Shown: one piece after another, positions 18,315-27,057 of the stretch | Position numbering within the stretch: position 1 is the stretch's first letter | Layout: each line of letters opens with the position of its first letter | Assembly (NCBI RefSeq): GCF_003002875.1 | Contig: NZ_PVTH01000011.1 | Coordinates: 1 to 64,000, forward strand | Length of the DNA: 64,000 bases | Direction: 5' to 3' | DNA from: Arcticibacter pallidicorallinus | GTDB taxonomy: Bacteria > Bacteroidota > Bacteroidia > Sphingobacteriales > Sphingobacteriaceae | Notes under the pieces: generated by a model | Database searches by the model: none | What the model was told of the DNA's origin: nothing | The model's input: only the letters and a program-made list of their open reading frames with translations | Program-made: the position numbers and the translations under genes

Positions 18315-18833
18315 ATGAAAAAAATCTACCAAGTCTCTATACTTTTTTATTTTATGTTACTGGGGGCCAACGCCTTCGGCTCGCATAAACTATATATGAA
18401 CATAGTGGAACTCTCTGACTCGGTGAAACGCGCCCAGCAGAAAGCATCTTCGAAGATAACGGACACGCGCCCTAACCGACCATCTAAGGGCGATGTGAAG
18501 GTAAATATTACCCCATTTAAACCATTGGCCCGAGCATCAGCGTCATCCTCCAAACCATCAGCCGACTTTAAAGTTTTGAATAACGTTAAGGTATATCCTA
18601 ATCCGGCTGAGGATCAGATTACAATTTCTTACTCACTTACAAAGGAGACTAATGTAACCATTAAAATAATGGACGTACTGGGAAATGAGATCGCTACGTT
18701 GTTATCACAGAGGCTGCCCTCTGGTGATCAGAACAACAATTTCAATATTGCGTCGAGGCTGAACAGCGGTTATTATTTTATCCGCCTGATTGCGGGCAAC
18801 GAGACCATTATTAAGAGAATCTCCATTCTCTAG
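18315..18833 (+). CDS. Very short T9SS type A sorting-domain protein
   Basis: The 172-aa protein has a signal peptide (about 1-22) and, from about residue 93, a complete type A C-terminal sorting domain: VYPNPAEDQITISYSL, then IKIMDVLGNEI and the end GYYFIRLIAGNETIIKRISIL-like strand. This domain sends cargo through the type IX secretion system to the surface or medium. What is unusual is the near lack of cargo: only about 70 polar Ser/Lys/Pro-rich residues separate signal and sorting domain. It is preceded by a good promoter and stands alone. The function is unknown. Confidence 0.8.
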   Translation: MKKIYQVSILFYFMLLGANAFGSHKLYMNIVELSDSVKRAQQKASSKITDTRPNRPSKGDVKVNITPFKPLARASASSSKPSADFKVLNNVKVYPNPAEDQITISYSLTKETNVTIKIMDVLGNEIATLLSQRLPSGDQNNNFNIASRLNSGYYFIRLIAGNETIIKRISIL

Positions 18834-18988
18834 GTTTGATGCCGCAGGGCGACTCTCTTCTATAATTTTCTTAATTTCGGCCCATTGATACGATGAGCTG
18901 TCCCACTTTCTGCGACAGGTAGTTTCATCCACCATGTCCCCTGAAACCATCATGAGCAGGCCGTGGGAAACATAAAAACAATTGATTG

Positions 18989-19600
18989 ATGAAAATTATA
19001 GCTGTAGGTAGAAATTACGCGGAGCACGCGAAAGAACTTAACAATCCGGTTCCCGGTGTTCCTGTGATCTTCATGAAGCCGGAAACGGCAGTATTGAAAG
19101 ACAACAAGCCTTTTTATCATCCTGAATTTTCAAATGAGATCCATTACGAACTGGAGATCGTATTGAAGATTTGTAAGGAAGGCAAATACATTAGTGAGAA
19201 ATTCGCGTCAAATTACTATGACGAGATTGGACTTGGCGTGGACTTCACAGCCCGGGATATCCAATCTGCCCACAAGGAAAAGGGACTTCCCTGGGAGCTC
19301 GCCAAATCATTTGACCATTCGGCGCCGATCAGCCGTTTTTTTTCTAAAACTGCCTATGCTGATCTTTATGACTTGAACTTCCATTTAAACCTTAACGAAA
19401 AAACTGTGCAGAAGGGCAACACAAAAGACCTCCTATTTTCGTTTGAAAGGCTCATAGCGTTTATATCACAGTATATATCGCTAAAGAAGGGCGACCTCAT
19501 CTTTACCGGAACTCCGAAGGGAGTAGGCAAGATAAATGTGGGGGATCGCCTGACCGGGTATTTGGAAAACGAAAAGCTTCTAGATTTTGAAATTAAGTAA
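18989..19600 (+). CDS. Fumarylacetoacetate hydrolase (FAH) family protein
   Basis: About 203 aa, covering the compact FAH fold used by acylpyruvases, oxaloacetate decarboxylases and related hydrolases. Seen are the start KIIAVGRNYAEHAKELNNP, the metal-ligand region HYELEIVLKI (Glu residues), the GVDFTARDIQ segment with Asp and the LIFTGTPKGVG loop. These bind Mg2+ and a 2-oxo-acid substrate. I use ATG 18989; a TTG lies one codon upstream. The substrate cannot be stated. The stop overlaps the start of the M23 peptidase gene. Confidence 0.9.
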   Translation: MKIIAVGRNYAEHAKELNNPVPGVPVIFMKPETAVLKDNKPFYHPEFSNEIHYELEIVLKICKEGKYISEKFASNYYDEIGLGVDFTARDIQSAHKEKGLPWELAKSFDHSAPISRFFSKTAYADLYDLNFHLNLNEKTVQKGNTKDLLFSFERLIAFISQYISLKKGDLIFTGTPKGVGKINVGDRLTGYLENEKLLDFEIK

Positions 19601-21308
19601 CACACGCAGAGGAAAAATAGTATTTAGCTTTATTTTAATGGCACTAGCAGCCCGGGGTCTGGCACAAAGTCCCCTGGCTCTGTATCCGAAGACAGACTTC
19701 AGGATGCCACTCGACCTCCCTCCTTCTCTTTCCGGCTCATTTGGAGAGATAAGACCGGGCCATTTTCATTCGGGCTCTGACTTTCGCACGAATCAGCGGG
19801 AAGGATACCCTGTTTATGCGGTGTCAGATGGATATGTATCCCGATTGCGGGTTCAGATAGGGGGCTTCGGAAATGCCGTTTATCTGACTCATCCAAACGG
19901 ATATACGACCGTATATGCGCATTTGCAGCGTTTCAATACCCAAATTGAACGGACGCTGCTGGCACATCAGTACCGTACGAAATCTTACGGAGTAGACATT
20001 CCGATGCTTCCGATTGAGATACCGGTGAAGAAGGGCGACATCATCGCCTGGTCGGGTAACACGGGCGGCTCGGCAGGACCGCATCTACACTTTGAAGTGC
20101 GCGACAGTAAAACAGAGGAAACGGTCAATCCGGAGCTCTTCGGCATACATGTTAGCGATAACATCAGGCCGACCATCGCCGGACTGTATATGTACCGGTT
20201 GAACGGTAAACCATTCGATGAAAATACGGTGAGGCAATATTTCGCGCTGGTCAAAAGCGGTAGCCGATATACCTTGAATAAGATGCCGGTAATTAATTTT
20301 AGCGGCGACGTAGGTTTTGGTATCAACACTTACGATATCCAGGCGGCAGGGAACAAAAATGGAGTCTATTCGATTGAGCTTCAAATGGATGGAAAAACAA
20401 TATATCATTCTGAAATGGAGAGGTTCTCATTTGCTAACTCCAGAGCGGTGAACTCACATATGGACTATCCCTTCCGGATGAAATCAGGCACTGTGGTTAC
20501 AAAGAGTTTTGTAGAACCAGGTAATCCACTCAAAATCTACAAAACATTGGTGAACAATGGCCTGATCAATGTGTCGGATAACCAGATACATGACATGAAG
20601 TATATCGTGAAAGATGTTTCGGGGAACACCAGTACACTTGATTTCCGCATCCAGTACAATGCCAAATCTGTCATCAAGGGGGAAGAACCAAAATATGTGC
20701 AGCTGTTTAATTATAATAAAGAGAACACCTACTCTACTCCCAATATCAGCATCAAAATACCAAAAGGGGTATTATATAACGATCTGTATTTCAGATATTC
20801 AGAAGGAGATAAATCGGGCTATTCAGCGGTACACAGAGTGCATACACCCCTTATTCCGCTGCATAGCAACTATGAACTTTCGATCAGGGCGGATTCTACT
20901 TTGCCAGCTCATCTTCAGAAATACGCCGTTATCGTTGATGCGAGAGGCGTTTACCAGGGAGGGACATATGAGAATGGGTTTGTTAAAGCGAGGCCCCGGG
21001 TTTTTGGAAATTTCCGTGTAACAGTGGATACTGTAGCTCCGGTGATCACCTCCCTTAATTTGAAGGACGGTAGGTCTGTTGCAGGTTTGTCGAAGTTAAG
21101 TTTTAAGATCTCGGATAACTTGTCAGGAATCCGTAGCTTTAATGCAACGATTGACGGTCAATGGGTATTGATGGAATACGACCCCAAAAGGGCGCTTACC
21201 TGGCATACGCTTGATAAGGCTTTAGCAAAAGGGAAACACCATTTTCAATATGTGGTTATTGATATGAAAGGTAATTCAAAAACATTTAACGCAACATTCT
21301 ATAAATAA
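19587..21308 (+). CDS. M23-family metallopeptidase (LytM domain), exported
   Basis: A 573-aa exported protein with a LytM/M23 domain near the N-terminus (about 45-190): HFHSGSDFR carries the first His and Asp zinc ligands, and HLHFEVRD the last His. Residues 200-573 form beta-rich domains, perhaps for cell-wall binding. M23 enzymes cut peptidoglycan cross-links or act as amidase activators. The best start is TTG 19587, inside the end of the preceding FAH gene, since it gives a full signal peptide (to GLAQ at about residue 27); the first ATG, 19638, would leave a truncated one. Overlap suggests coupled translation. Confidence 0.88.
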   Translation: MKLSNTRRGKIVFSFILMALAARGLAQSPLALYPKTDFRMPLDLPPSLSGSFGEIRPGHFHSGSDFRTNQREGYPVYAVSDGYVSRLRVQIGGFGNAVYLTHPNGYTTVYAHLQRFNTQIERTLLAHQYRTKSYGVDIPMLPIEIPVKKGDIIAWSGNTGGSAGPHLHFEVRDSKTEETVNPELFGIHVSDNIRPTIAGLYMYRLNGKPFDENTVRQYFALVKSGSRYTLNKMPVINFSGDVGFGINTYDIQAAGNKNGVYSIELQMDGKTIYHSEMERFSFANSRAVNSHMDYPFRMKSGTVVTKSFVEPGNPLKIYKTLVNNGLINVSDNQIHDMKYIVKDVSGNTSTLDFRIQYNAKSVIKGEEPKYVQLFNYNKENTYSTPNISIKIPKGVLYNDLYFRYSEGDKSGYSAVHRVHTPLIPLHSNYELSIRADSTLPAHLQKYAVIVDARGVYQGGTYENGFVKARPRVFGNFRVTVDTVAPVITSLNLKDGRSVAGLSKLSFKISDNLSGIRSFNATIDGQWVLMEYDPKRALTWHTLDKALAKGKHHFQYVVIDMKGNSKTFNATFYK

Positions 21309-21313
21309 AGACT

Positions 21314-21781
21314 ATGGCAGAATTGAAAGAGGGTGACGCAGCTCCCCAGTTTGTAGCGAAAGATCAGCATGGTAATTCAGTGTCCTTAAGTGATTTTGAG
21401 GGGAAAACCGTGATCTTATATTTTTATCCGAAAGACGACACGCCGGGTTGTACAGCAGAGGCCTGTAATTTCAGGGATAATTACCACCGTCTGCAAGAGG
21501 AAGGCTATGTGGTATTAGGTGTCAGCACGGATGACGAGAAGTCGCATAAAAAGTTTTCGACAAAGTATGAACTACCGTTTACGCTGCTGGCAGATGAAGA
21601 CAAACAGATTGTTGAAGCCTACGGCGTATGGGTTGAGAAGAATATGTATGGAAAAAAGTCTATGGGAACTGCAAGGAAGACATTTGTTATATCTCCGGAT
21701 CAGACTATCAGCAAGATTATCAGCAAAGTAAACACTGCGGAATCGTCGCAACAGGTTCTGGATCTACTAAAAGAGGGTTAA
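21314..21781 (+). CDS. bcp: Thioredoxin-dependent thiol peroxidase (BCP/PrxQ)
   Basis: A 155-aa atypical 2-Cys peroxiredoxin that reduces hydrogen peroxide and alkyl hydroperoxides in the cytosol with thioredoxin. The motif FYPKDDTPGCTAEACNFRD contains peroxidatic Cys46 and resolving Cys51, the CX4C spacing of the BCP/PrxQ group. Length is normal. It begins 5 nt after the M23 peptidase stop, so it may share that transcript, and ends in a hairpin overlapping its stop. Confidence 0.96.
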   Translation: MAELKEGDAAPQFVAKDQHGNSVSLSDFEGKTVILYFYPKDDTPGCTAEACNFRDNYHRLQEEGYVVLGVSTDDEKSHKKFSTKYELPFTLLADEDKQIVEAYGVWVEKNMYGKKSMGTARKTFVISPDQTISKIISKVNTAESSQQVLDLLKEG

Positions 21782-21799
21782 CATTTAATCCTCTTTTTT
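21769..21799 (+). terminator. Terminator overlapping the bcp stop codon
   Basis: AAAAGAGG / CCTCTTTT stem with a 13-nt loop, followed by a T-run; the left arm lies in the last codons of bcp. Confidence 0.55.
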
Positions 21800-21859
21800 G
21801 ACGATCTGATATATGATATCTGACTGGTTATTCATATTTTAGGCGCTTTCAAAATAGAT

Positions 21860-22705
21860 ATGAAAGCAGATATTGAAAAACTAACCGGCATAGCTACTCA
21901 GGTCCGTCGGGATATTGTTAGAATGGTACATCAGTGCCAGTCAGGCCACCCTGGCGGTTCATTGGGTTGCACGGATTATTTCGTTGCTCTTTATTTCCAT
22001 GTATTGAAGCATAACCCGGACTTCAATATGGATGGCAAGGGAGAAGATCTTTTCTTCTTATCAAACGGACATATTTCACCAGTATGGTATAGTGTTCTTG
22101 CCCGTTCAGGCTACTTCGATCCTAAGGAGTTGGCTACCTTCCGTAAAATAAACTCCCGCGTTCAGGGCCACCCTGCAACACACGAACATCTTCCGGGAAT
22201 TCGCGTAGCTTCAGGTTCTCTGGGACAGGGTCTCTCTGTCGCAATTGGCGCGGCTCTTGCTAAAAAGCTTAACAATGATGACAGCCTGGTTTACACCTTG
22301 CATGGCGACGGCGAGCTTCAGGAAGGTCAGATCTGGGAAGCTGCATTATTTGCTCCTCATAACAAGGTTGATAACCTGATTTCTGCTATCGATGTTAACG
22401 GGCAGCAAATTGATGGTCCGACTGAGAAAGTCTTATCTCTTGGCAACCTGCGCGCTAAGTGGGAAGCATTCGGCTGGGATGTTCTGGAAACTAACGGTAA
22501 CGACCTTGCTGAGTTAATCTCTACACTGGAACTGGCGAAGAGCAGAGCGTTCAAAGGTAAACCGATCATGATCTTGATGCAGACCAATATGGGTCATGGT
22601 GTTGATTTCATGATGGGATCTCATAAATGGCATGGCGTTGCCCCTAATGATGAGCAGCTTGCTCAGGCACTTGCGCAACTTGGAGATTCTACCAACGACT
22701 ACTAG
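21860..22705 (+). CDS. Transketolase, N-terminal (thiamine-diphosphate) subunit, housekeeping copy
   Basis: A 281-aa protein equal to the N-terminal third of transketolase. It shows SGHPGGSLGCTDYFVALYF at the start and the ThDP/Mg binding motif GDGELQEGQIWEAALFAPH, with the following VDNLISAIDVNGQQIDGPT. Bacteroidota often carry transketolase as two genes, which assemble into the normal two-carbon transferase of the pentose phosphate pathway. Codon use is strongly biased, as expected for a highly expressed core gene. The C-terminal partner starts 21 nt later. A second, divergent split pair exists at 44248-46048. Confidence 0.95.
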   Translation: MKADIEKLTGIATQVRRDIVRMVHQCQSGHPGGSLGCTDYFVALYFHVLKHNPDFNMDGKGEDLFFLSNGHISPVWYSVLARSGYFDPKELATFRKINSRVQGHPATHEHLPGIRVASGSLGQGLSVAIGAALAKKLNNDDSLVYTLHGDGELQEGQIWEAALFAPHNKVDNLISAIDVNGQQIDGPTEKVLSLGNLRAKWEAFGWDVLETNGNDLAELISTLELAKSRAFKGKPIMILMQTNMGHGVDFMMGSHKWHGVAPNDEQLAQALAQLGDSTNDY

Positions 22706-22726
22706 TCATATATTAGAGAAACTGAA

Positions 22727-23683
22727 ATGAAGAAATATACTTTTACAGAAAAAAAAGATACACGTTCTGGTTTTGGTGCCGGACTATTAGCAGCTGGTAA
22801 GAAAAACCCTAATGTTGTTGCCTTATGTGCTGACCTTGTGGGCTCTTTGAAAATGGAAGCTTTCATCAAGGAATTCCCTGAAAGATTTGTTCAGGTTGGT
22901 ATTTCAGAAGCCAACATGATGGGTATGGCTGCAGGCCTTACCATTGGTGGGAAAGTTCCTTTTACCGGTACTTTTGCAAATTTTTCGACTGGCCGCGTTT
23001 ACGATCAGATCCGTCAGTCTATTGCGTACTCGGATAAGAATGTTAAAATATGCGCGTCTCATGCAGGTTTAACCCTGGGTGAGGATGGTGCTACTCACCA
23101 GATTCTGGAGGATATCGGTATGATGAAGATGCTTCCGGGTATGACTGTTATCAATCCTTGTGACTATAACCAGACTAAGGCTGCTACTGAAGCGATTGCG
23201 GAATTTGAAGGCCCGGTTTACCTGAGATTTGGCCGTCCGGTTATTCCCGTTTTTACTGATCCTGATCAGAAGTTCGAGATTGGCAAGGCATGGATGGTAA
23301 ATGAAGGTAAGGATGTTAGTATTTTTGCTACCGGCCATTTGGTTTGGGAAGCGATCCTTGCAGGTGAAAAACTTGCTGAACTTGGAATTGACGCCGAGAT
23401 CATCAACATCCATACGATTAAGCCGCTTGACGCGGAGGCTGTACTGAAGTCTGTTGAGAAAACAGGTTGTGTGGTAACAGCGGAAGAACATAACCGTTTG
23501 GGCGGATTGGGTGACAGCATTGCACAACTTTTGGCTCAGAACAACCCTACTCCACAGGAATATGTGGCCGTTAACGATTCTTTCGGTGAGAGTGGCAAGC
23601 CTGCTGAACTGATGGCAAAATACGGACTGGATGCAGATGCGATTGTAGCAGCTGTTCAGAAAGTTATTGCAAGGAAGAAATAG
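22727..23683 (+). CDS. Transketolase, C-terminal (pyrimidine-binding) subunit, housekeeping copy
   Basis: This 318-aa protein supplies the Pyr-binding and C-terminal domains missing from the upstream subunit. Visible features are the ISEANMMGMAAGL segment with the catalytic Glu, the FANFSTGRVYDQIRQSIAYS loop and the SHAGLTLGEDGATHQILED segment; the C-terminal transketolase domain follows from about residue 190. Together the two proteins form the active sites at their interface. The gene is followed by a strong bidirectional terminator. Confidence 0.95.
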   Translation: MKKYTFTEKKDTRSGFGAGLLAAGKKNPNVVALCADLVGSLKMEAFIKEFPERFVQVGISEANMMGMAAGLTIGGKVPFTGTFANFSTGRVYDQIRQSIAYSDKNVKICASHAGLTLGEDGATHQILEDIGMMKMLPGMTVINPCDYNQTKAATEAIAEFEGPVYLRFGRPVIPVFTDPDQKFEIGKAWMVNEGKDVSIFATGHLVWEAILAGEKLAELGIDAEIINIHTIKPLDAEAVLKSVEKTGCVVTAEEHNRLGGLGDSIAQLLAQNNPTPQEYVAVNDSFGESGKPAELMAKYGLDADAIVAAVQKVIARKK

Positions 23684-23710
23684 TTCTTCGGAGAAATTAT
23701 AGTATAAACA

Positions 23711-23746
23711 AAGAAAAGCTGCCAGAATAACCTGGCAGCTTTTCTT
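23711..23746. terminator. Bidirectional terminator between transketolase and ispG
   Basis: A 15-bp perfect stem (AAGAAAAGCTGCCAG / CTGGCAGCTTTTCTT) with a 6-nt loop lies between convergent genes; both strands end in T-rich sequence. Confidence 0.85.
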
Positions 23747-23783
23747 GTTATATATGCTGGATTGATTGACCGGGCTTTCCGGA

Positions 23784-25784
23784 TTATTCTGGCTGATCTA
23801 TCCAGATGCCATCTTCTTTGATGATTTCAATCAGTTCGTCCAATGCGTTTTCTTTGTTAACGCTCTTCTTAACTACCTCTTTACCTCTGTATAATGTGAT
23901 TTTGCCAGGTCCCATGCCTACATATCCGTAATCTGCATCAGCCATCTCCCCCGGCCCATTGACTATGCAGCCCATGATACCAATCTTGACTCCTTTCAGG
24001 TGGCTCGTCCTGCTTCGAATCATCTGGGTGGTTTCCTGAAGATCAAATAGAGTACGGCCGCAACTTGGGCAAGAGATATATTCCGTTTTTGAGATCCTTG
24101 AACGTGTTGCCTGAAGAATTCCGAAGGCGGTACTGACGATCACTTTGGCTGATACCTGATCCGATTCGAGCCATATACCGTCGCCAAAGCCGTCGATTAA
24201 CAGCGCTCCTGCATCTGTAGAGGCATACAGTTGAAAGTCAGACTCTAATGCATCTATCGTTTCATTCGCGCTGAAAGAAGTCGGGTAGGAACGCTTGATA
24301 ATTACCGGGGTCCTGATACCGAGATTCTCCATTCCGAAGAAAAACTGCCTTTGGTCTGCCATACCGTGTTCCTGGTCTGTGGTCAGAACGAACACAAGCG
24401 TCGGATCTGCGGAAATCAGTTTGAGAACTTCGGGACTGTCAGCTAAGTTTCTGTAACTGATGTAAACCAAGTTCAACGCCGTATCCTTTTCTGCTGCGGC
24501 CTGGTATTCTTCGAGCGTATAGAGGGGGTGACAGTTCTTTTTCTGCTCAAGCCTTAGCCAGGTGCCAAAATTATAGAGTTGTTTCAGGTTCCCGGGCATG
24601 GTGAATGAGGGAAGTCTGTCAGCCAGATAAACAAAGTCAACAGATTGCTCAGCCATATTATACTTGTCGAGCAGAGGGGAATACAGATAGCCCGCAGCTT
24701 GCAGAACCATCGGATCCATCAAACTCTCCCTGGAAAGATCAACAACAACGCGGGGAACCTGGTGTCCGCCGATGAATGTATTCAGTTCATCTGAGTTACG
24801 CTTGTTGTATTCGTAAGGACTGAAAGGGATGGGTGCAACAGACACAGGTAATGATGAGGAACTTTGAGCTGTACGTTTTTTATATCTGTTTGCAAGGGCA
24901 ATAGCTACAGGAGCTTCCAGCTCCGGATCTTCAGTGAGTGAAACCCTGATCGTATCTCCAAGACCATCCTCCAATAAAGTGCCTATACCAACGGATGATT
25001 TGATTCGTCCGTCTTCTCCGTCTCCTGCTTCCGTTACTCCGAGGTGCAACGGGTAGTTCATCCCCTCTTTGGCCATTGTTTCGACCAACAGACGGTAGGC
25101 CTGGACCATTACCTGCGGGTTGCTGGCCTTCATGGAAATGACGAGGTTGTAATAGTTAAGGCTCTCACACATGCGCATGAACTCCATAGCAGATTCTACC
25201 ATACCCCTCGGTGTGTCACCATAGTAACTCATGATACGGTCAGACAGCGAACCGTGATTTGTCCCGATCCGCATAGCGGTACCGTATTCTTTGCAAACTT
25301 TTACGAGTGGCGAGAACTTCTTGTAAATCCGGTCTAATTCTTCCTGATATTGTGAAGCCGTATATTCGAGCTGGTCAAAACGCTTTTTGTCGGCGTAATT
25401 TCCAGGATTGATCCTTACCTTTTCAACGATCCGGGCAGCGGCCTCCGCTGCGTTAGGCGTGAAATGGATATCTGCCACCAATGGAACGTTATACCCCCTT
25501 CTGCGGAGCTCCTTTTTAATCTCTGCAAGGTTGTTCGCCTCCTTGATACTTGGAGCTGTGATACGCACGTACTCACAACCTGCATCCACCATCCGAATTG
25601 TCTGTTCAACGGTACCGAGTGTATCCATCGTATCGGTGGTCGTCATACTTTGAATCCTGATAGGATTATCAGCCCCCATCGGTATATCTCCGATAGATAC
25701 TTCCCGTGTAACGAACCTGGAATATGAGGTTTGCGAATTGCAATAAAGGCCGTTAAGTAAAATCTTGCTGTCTGTAGAATTCAT
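23784..25784 (-). CDS. ispG: 4-hydroxy-3-methylbut-2-enyl diphosphate synthase, long form
   Basis: IspG converts 2-C-methylerythritol cyclodiphosphate to HMBPP in the MEP isoprenoid pathway using a [4Fe-4S] cluster. The N-terminal TIM barrel starts at about residue 20 (REVSIGDIPMGADNPIRIQS), and the C-terminal cluster domain has CPSCGRTLFD and GIMGCIVNGPGE, giving the three Cys ligands, plus the conserved Glu. About 666 aa instead of roughly 370 reflects the central extra domain found in Bacteroidota, Chlamydiae and plants. I prefer ATG 25784 (MNSTDSKIL); the in-frame TTG at 25802 adds six residues with no support. Confidence 0.95.
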   Translation of the reverse strand: MNSTDSKILLNGLYCNSQTSYSRFVTREVSIGDIPMGADNPIRIQSMTTTDTMDTLGTVEQTIRMVDAGCEYVRITAPSIKEANNLAEIKKELRRRGYNVPLVADIHFTPNAAEAAARIVEKVRINPGNYADKKRFDQLEYTASQYQEELDRIYKKFSPLVKVCKEYGTAMRIGTNHGSLSDRIMSYYGDTPRGMVESAMEFMRMCESLNYYNLVISMKASNPQVMVQAYRLLVETMAKEGMNYPLHLGVTEAGDGEDGRIKSSVGIGTLLEDGLGDTIRVSLTEDPELEAPVAIALANRYKKRTAQSSSSLPVSVAPIPFSPYEYNKRNSDELNTFIGGHQVPRVVVDLSRESLMDPMVLQAAGYLYSPLLDKYNMAEQSVDFVYLADRLPSFTMPGNLKQLYNFGTWLRLEQKKNCHPLYTLEEYQAAAEKDTALNLVYISYRNLADSPEVLKLISADPTLVFVLTTDQEHGMADQRQFFFGMENLGIRTPVIIKRSYPTSFSANETIDALESDFQLYASTDAGALLIDGFGDGIWLESDQVSAKVIVSTAFGILQATRSRISKTEYISCPSCGRTLFDLQETTQMIRSRTSHLKGVKIGIMGCIVNGPGEMADADYGYVGMGPGKITLYRGKEVVKKSVNKENALDELIEIIKEDGIWIDQPE

Positions 25785-25888
25785 AGTAGTCAAATCACAC
25801 AAAAGTAATGATTTATCTTCTTGTATCCGGTGTGATTGACATAGTGTGAGATAGCTTCAGAAAAGAATGGGCTATATTCAATAAACAC

Positions 25889-25928
25889 ATGCAACTTAAT
25901 TGCATTATCTATTTTGTTTCTACATTTG
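25889..25928 (+). promoter_or_regulatory. Promoter of the merC cluster with overlapping Fur-box-like palindrome
   Basis: ATGCAA-CTTAA-TTGCAT (25889-25905) is a palindrome that also fits the 7-1-7 layout of Fur-family boxes (TGCAACT-T-AATTGCA, one mismatch). Its right arm contains the TTG at 25900-25902 region, here acting as -33 element, 18 nt before TACATTTG (25921-25928), the -7 element. Binding would block the promoter. A Fur-family gene lies at 28434. The ATG at 25933 is only 4 nt after the -7 element. Confidence 0.55.
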
Positions 25929-25932
25929 TGTC

Positions 25933-26337
25933 ATGGAATCAGAAACGCTTACCAACAAGTTAGACAAAATCGGTATTACAGCCTCGACAATTTGTGCGAT
26001 CCATTGCGCTGTCGTTCCTTTTATTGTTTCATTATTGCCTCTCTGGAGTCTGGGCTTTTTAGCTGAGGAATGGATGGAGATTTCTATGATCGTTTTATCT
26101 CTGGTAATCGGAAGCTGGGCTCTGGGCGTCTCCTGGACGAAGCATAGAAGAACAAAAGCGTTGCGGATCTTCATATGCGGCTTTGTTTTTATCGCGGCAG
26201 GACATTGGTTCGGACATGGGTCGACAGAGCATCTTCTTCTTCCGGCAGGTGGGCTAACGATTGCTTTAGCACATTATACAAACTGGAAGCAGAATTTAAC
26301 ATCTTTAAAAACTTCCGAAATAAACCCTGAGCTCTAA
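25933..26337 (+). CDS. MerC-domain membrane protein
   Basis: A 134-aa protein with about four transmembrane helices and the MerC-type motif ICAIHCAVVPF, whose two cysteines in the first helix could carry a metal ion. MerC was defined as a mercury importer, but homologues in Bacteroidota are common outside mer operons and often stand near Fur/Zur-type genes. No merA, merP or merR is present here, so mercury is unlikely. I use ATG 25933; a TTG at 25900 lies in the promoter palindrome. It heads a cluster with an ABC transporter and a Fur regulator, pointing to zinc or another divalent metal (inference). Confidence 0.82.
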   Translation: MESETLTNKLDKIGITASTICAIHCAVVPFIVSLLPLWSLGFLAEEWMEISMIVLSLVIGSWALGVSWTKHRRTKALRIFICGFVFIAAGHWFGHGSTEHLLLPAGGLTIALAHYTNWKQNLTSLKTSEINPEL

Positions 26338-26430
26338 ATTATTCAACCAGCGAGCCAAGCTGTACATTTGTTGCTATATTGAACCACTCAACGCATTTGC
26401 CTGTTTTTGGGCGCAAATAACAAGTATATA

Positions 26431-27057
26431 ATGATTATAGCTGAATCTCTTTCTCATTATTATTCTAAAGATCATACCCTATCATTTGAAGACTGGCATA
26501 TTGCGGAGTCGGAGCAGTGGTTATTGCTGGGTGACTCGGGAAGCGGCAAGACCACGCTGATCAACATCTTATCAGGCCTGCTAAAACCAGCAAGTGGAAG
26601 AGTAACTATCAAAAACACGGACATTTATCAGCTGAAGGGAAAAGACAGAGATCATTTTCGCGGTCAGCATATCGGTATCATCTTTCAAAAGCCTCATATC
26701 ATTAAAAGCCTCACCATCATGGAGAACTTATTGATAGCGCAGAGTTTCGCGCTACTGAAAGAAGACAAGCTGAGGGTTGAAGAAGTACTCGAATCTTTGG
26801 GAATAGCGTCTAAGATGCACGCTTATCCTGCTGAGCTGAGCTATGGTCAGCTGCAGCGTGTTTCGATTGCCCGGGCAGTGATCAACAAGCCAACCTTGCT
26901 GATAGCCGATGAGCCTACATCCAGCCTGGACGACCGGAATGCTGAGGTGGTCATCACGCTGTTGGCTGAACAATCGCGCATCAACGGTTCTACTCTGGTT
27001 GTTTCCACACACGACCAGCGAGTGAAAAATAGTTTCGACAAAAAGTACATATTATAA
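26431..27057 (+). CDS. ABC transporter ATP-binding protein (LolD/MacB type)
   Basis: A 208-aa nucleotide-binding subunit with Walker A GDSGSGKTT, Q-loop IGIIFQKPH, signature LSYGQLQRVSIARA (a Tyr replaces the usual second Ser/Gly position of LSGGQ), Walker B LLIADEPTSSLD and the H-loop VVSTHDQ. It belongs to the LolD/MacB/FtsE group that works with FtsX-fold permeases. ATG 26431 is chosen over an upstream TTG at 26407. A TACATTTG at 26363-26370 could give it a promoter of its own. The stop overlaps the permease start (TAATG). Confidence 0.93.
   Translation: MIIAESLSHYYSKDHTLSFEDWHIAESEQWLLLGDSGSGKTTLINILSGLLKPASGRVTIKNTDIYQLKGKDRDHFRGQHIGIIFQKPHIIKSLTIMENLLIAQSFALLKEDKLRVEEVLESLGIASKMHAYPAELSYGQLQRVSIARAVINKPTLLIADEPTSSLDDRNAEVVITLLAEQSRINGSTLVVSTHDQRVKNSFDKKYIL

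Noticed and set aside
18705-18953. 82-codon minus-strand frame downstream of the T9SS protein
   Set aside because: Half of it is antisense to the sorting domain and it has no ribosome-binding sequence, promoter or family likeness.
25933-26337. Mercury-resistance operon suggested by the MerC-like protein
   Set aside because: No merR, merA, merT or merP genes are near; neighbours are an ABC pair and a Fur-family regulator.
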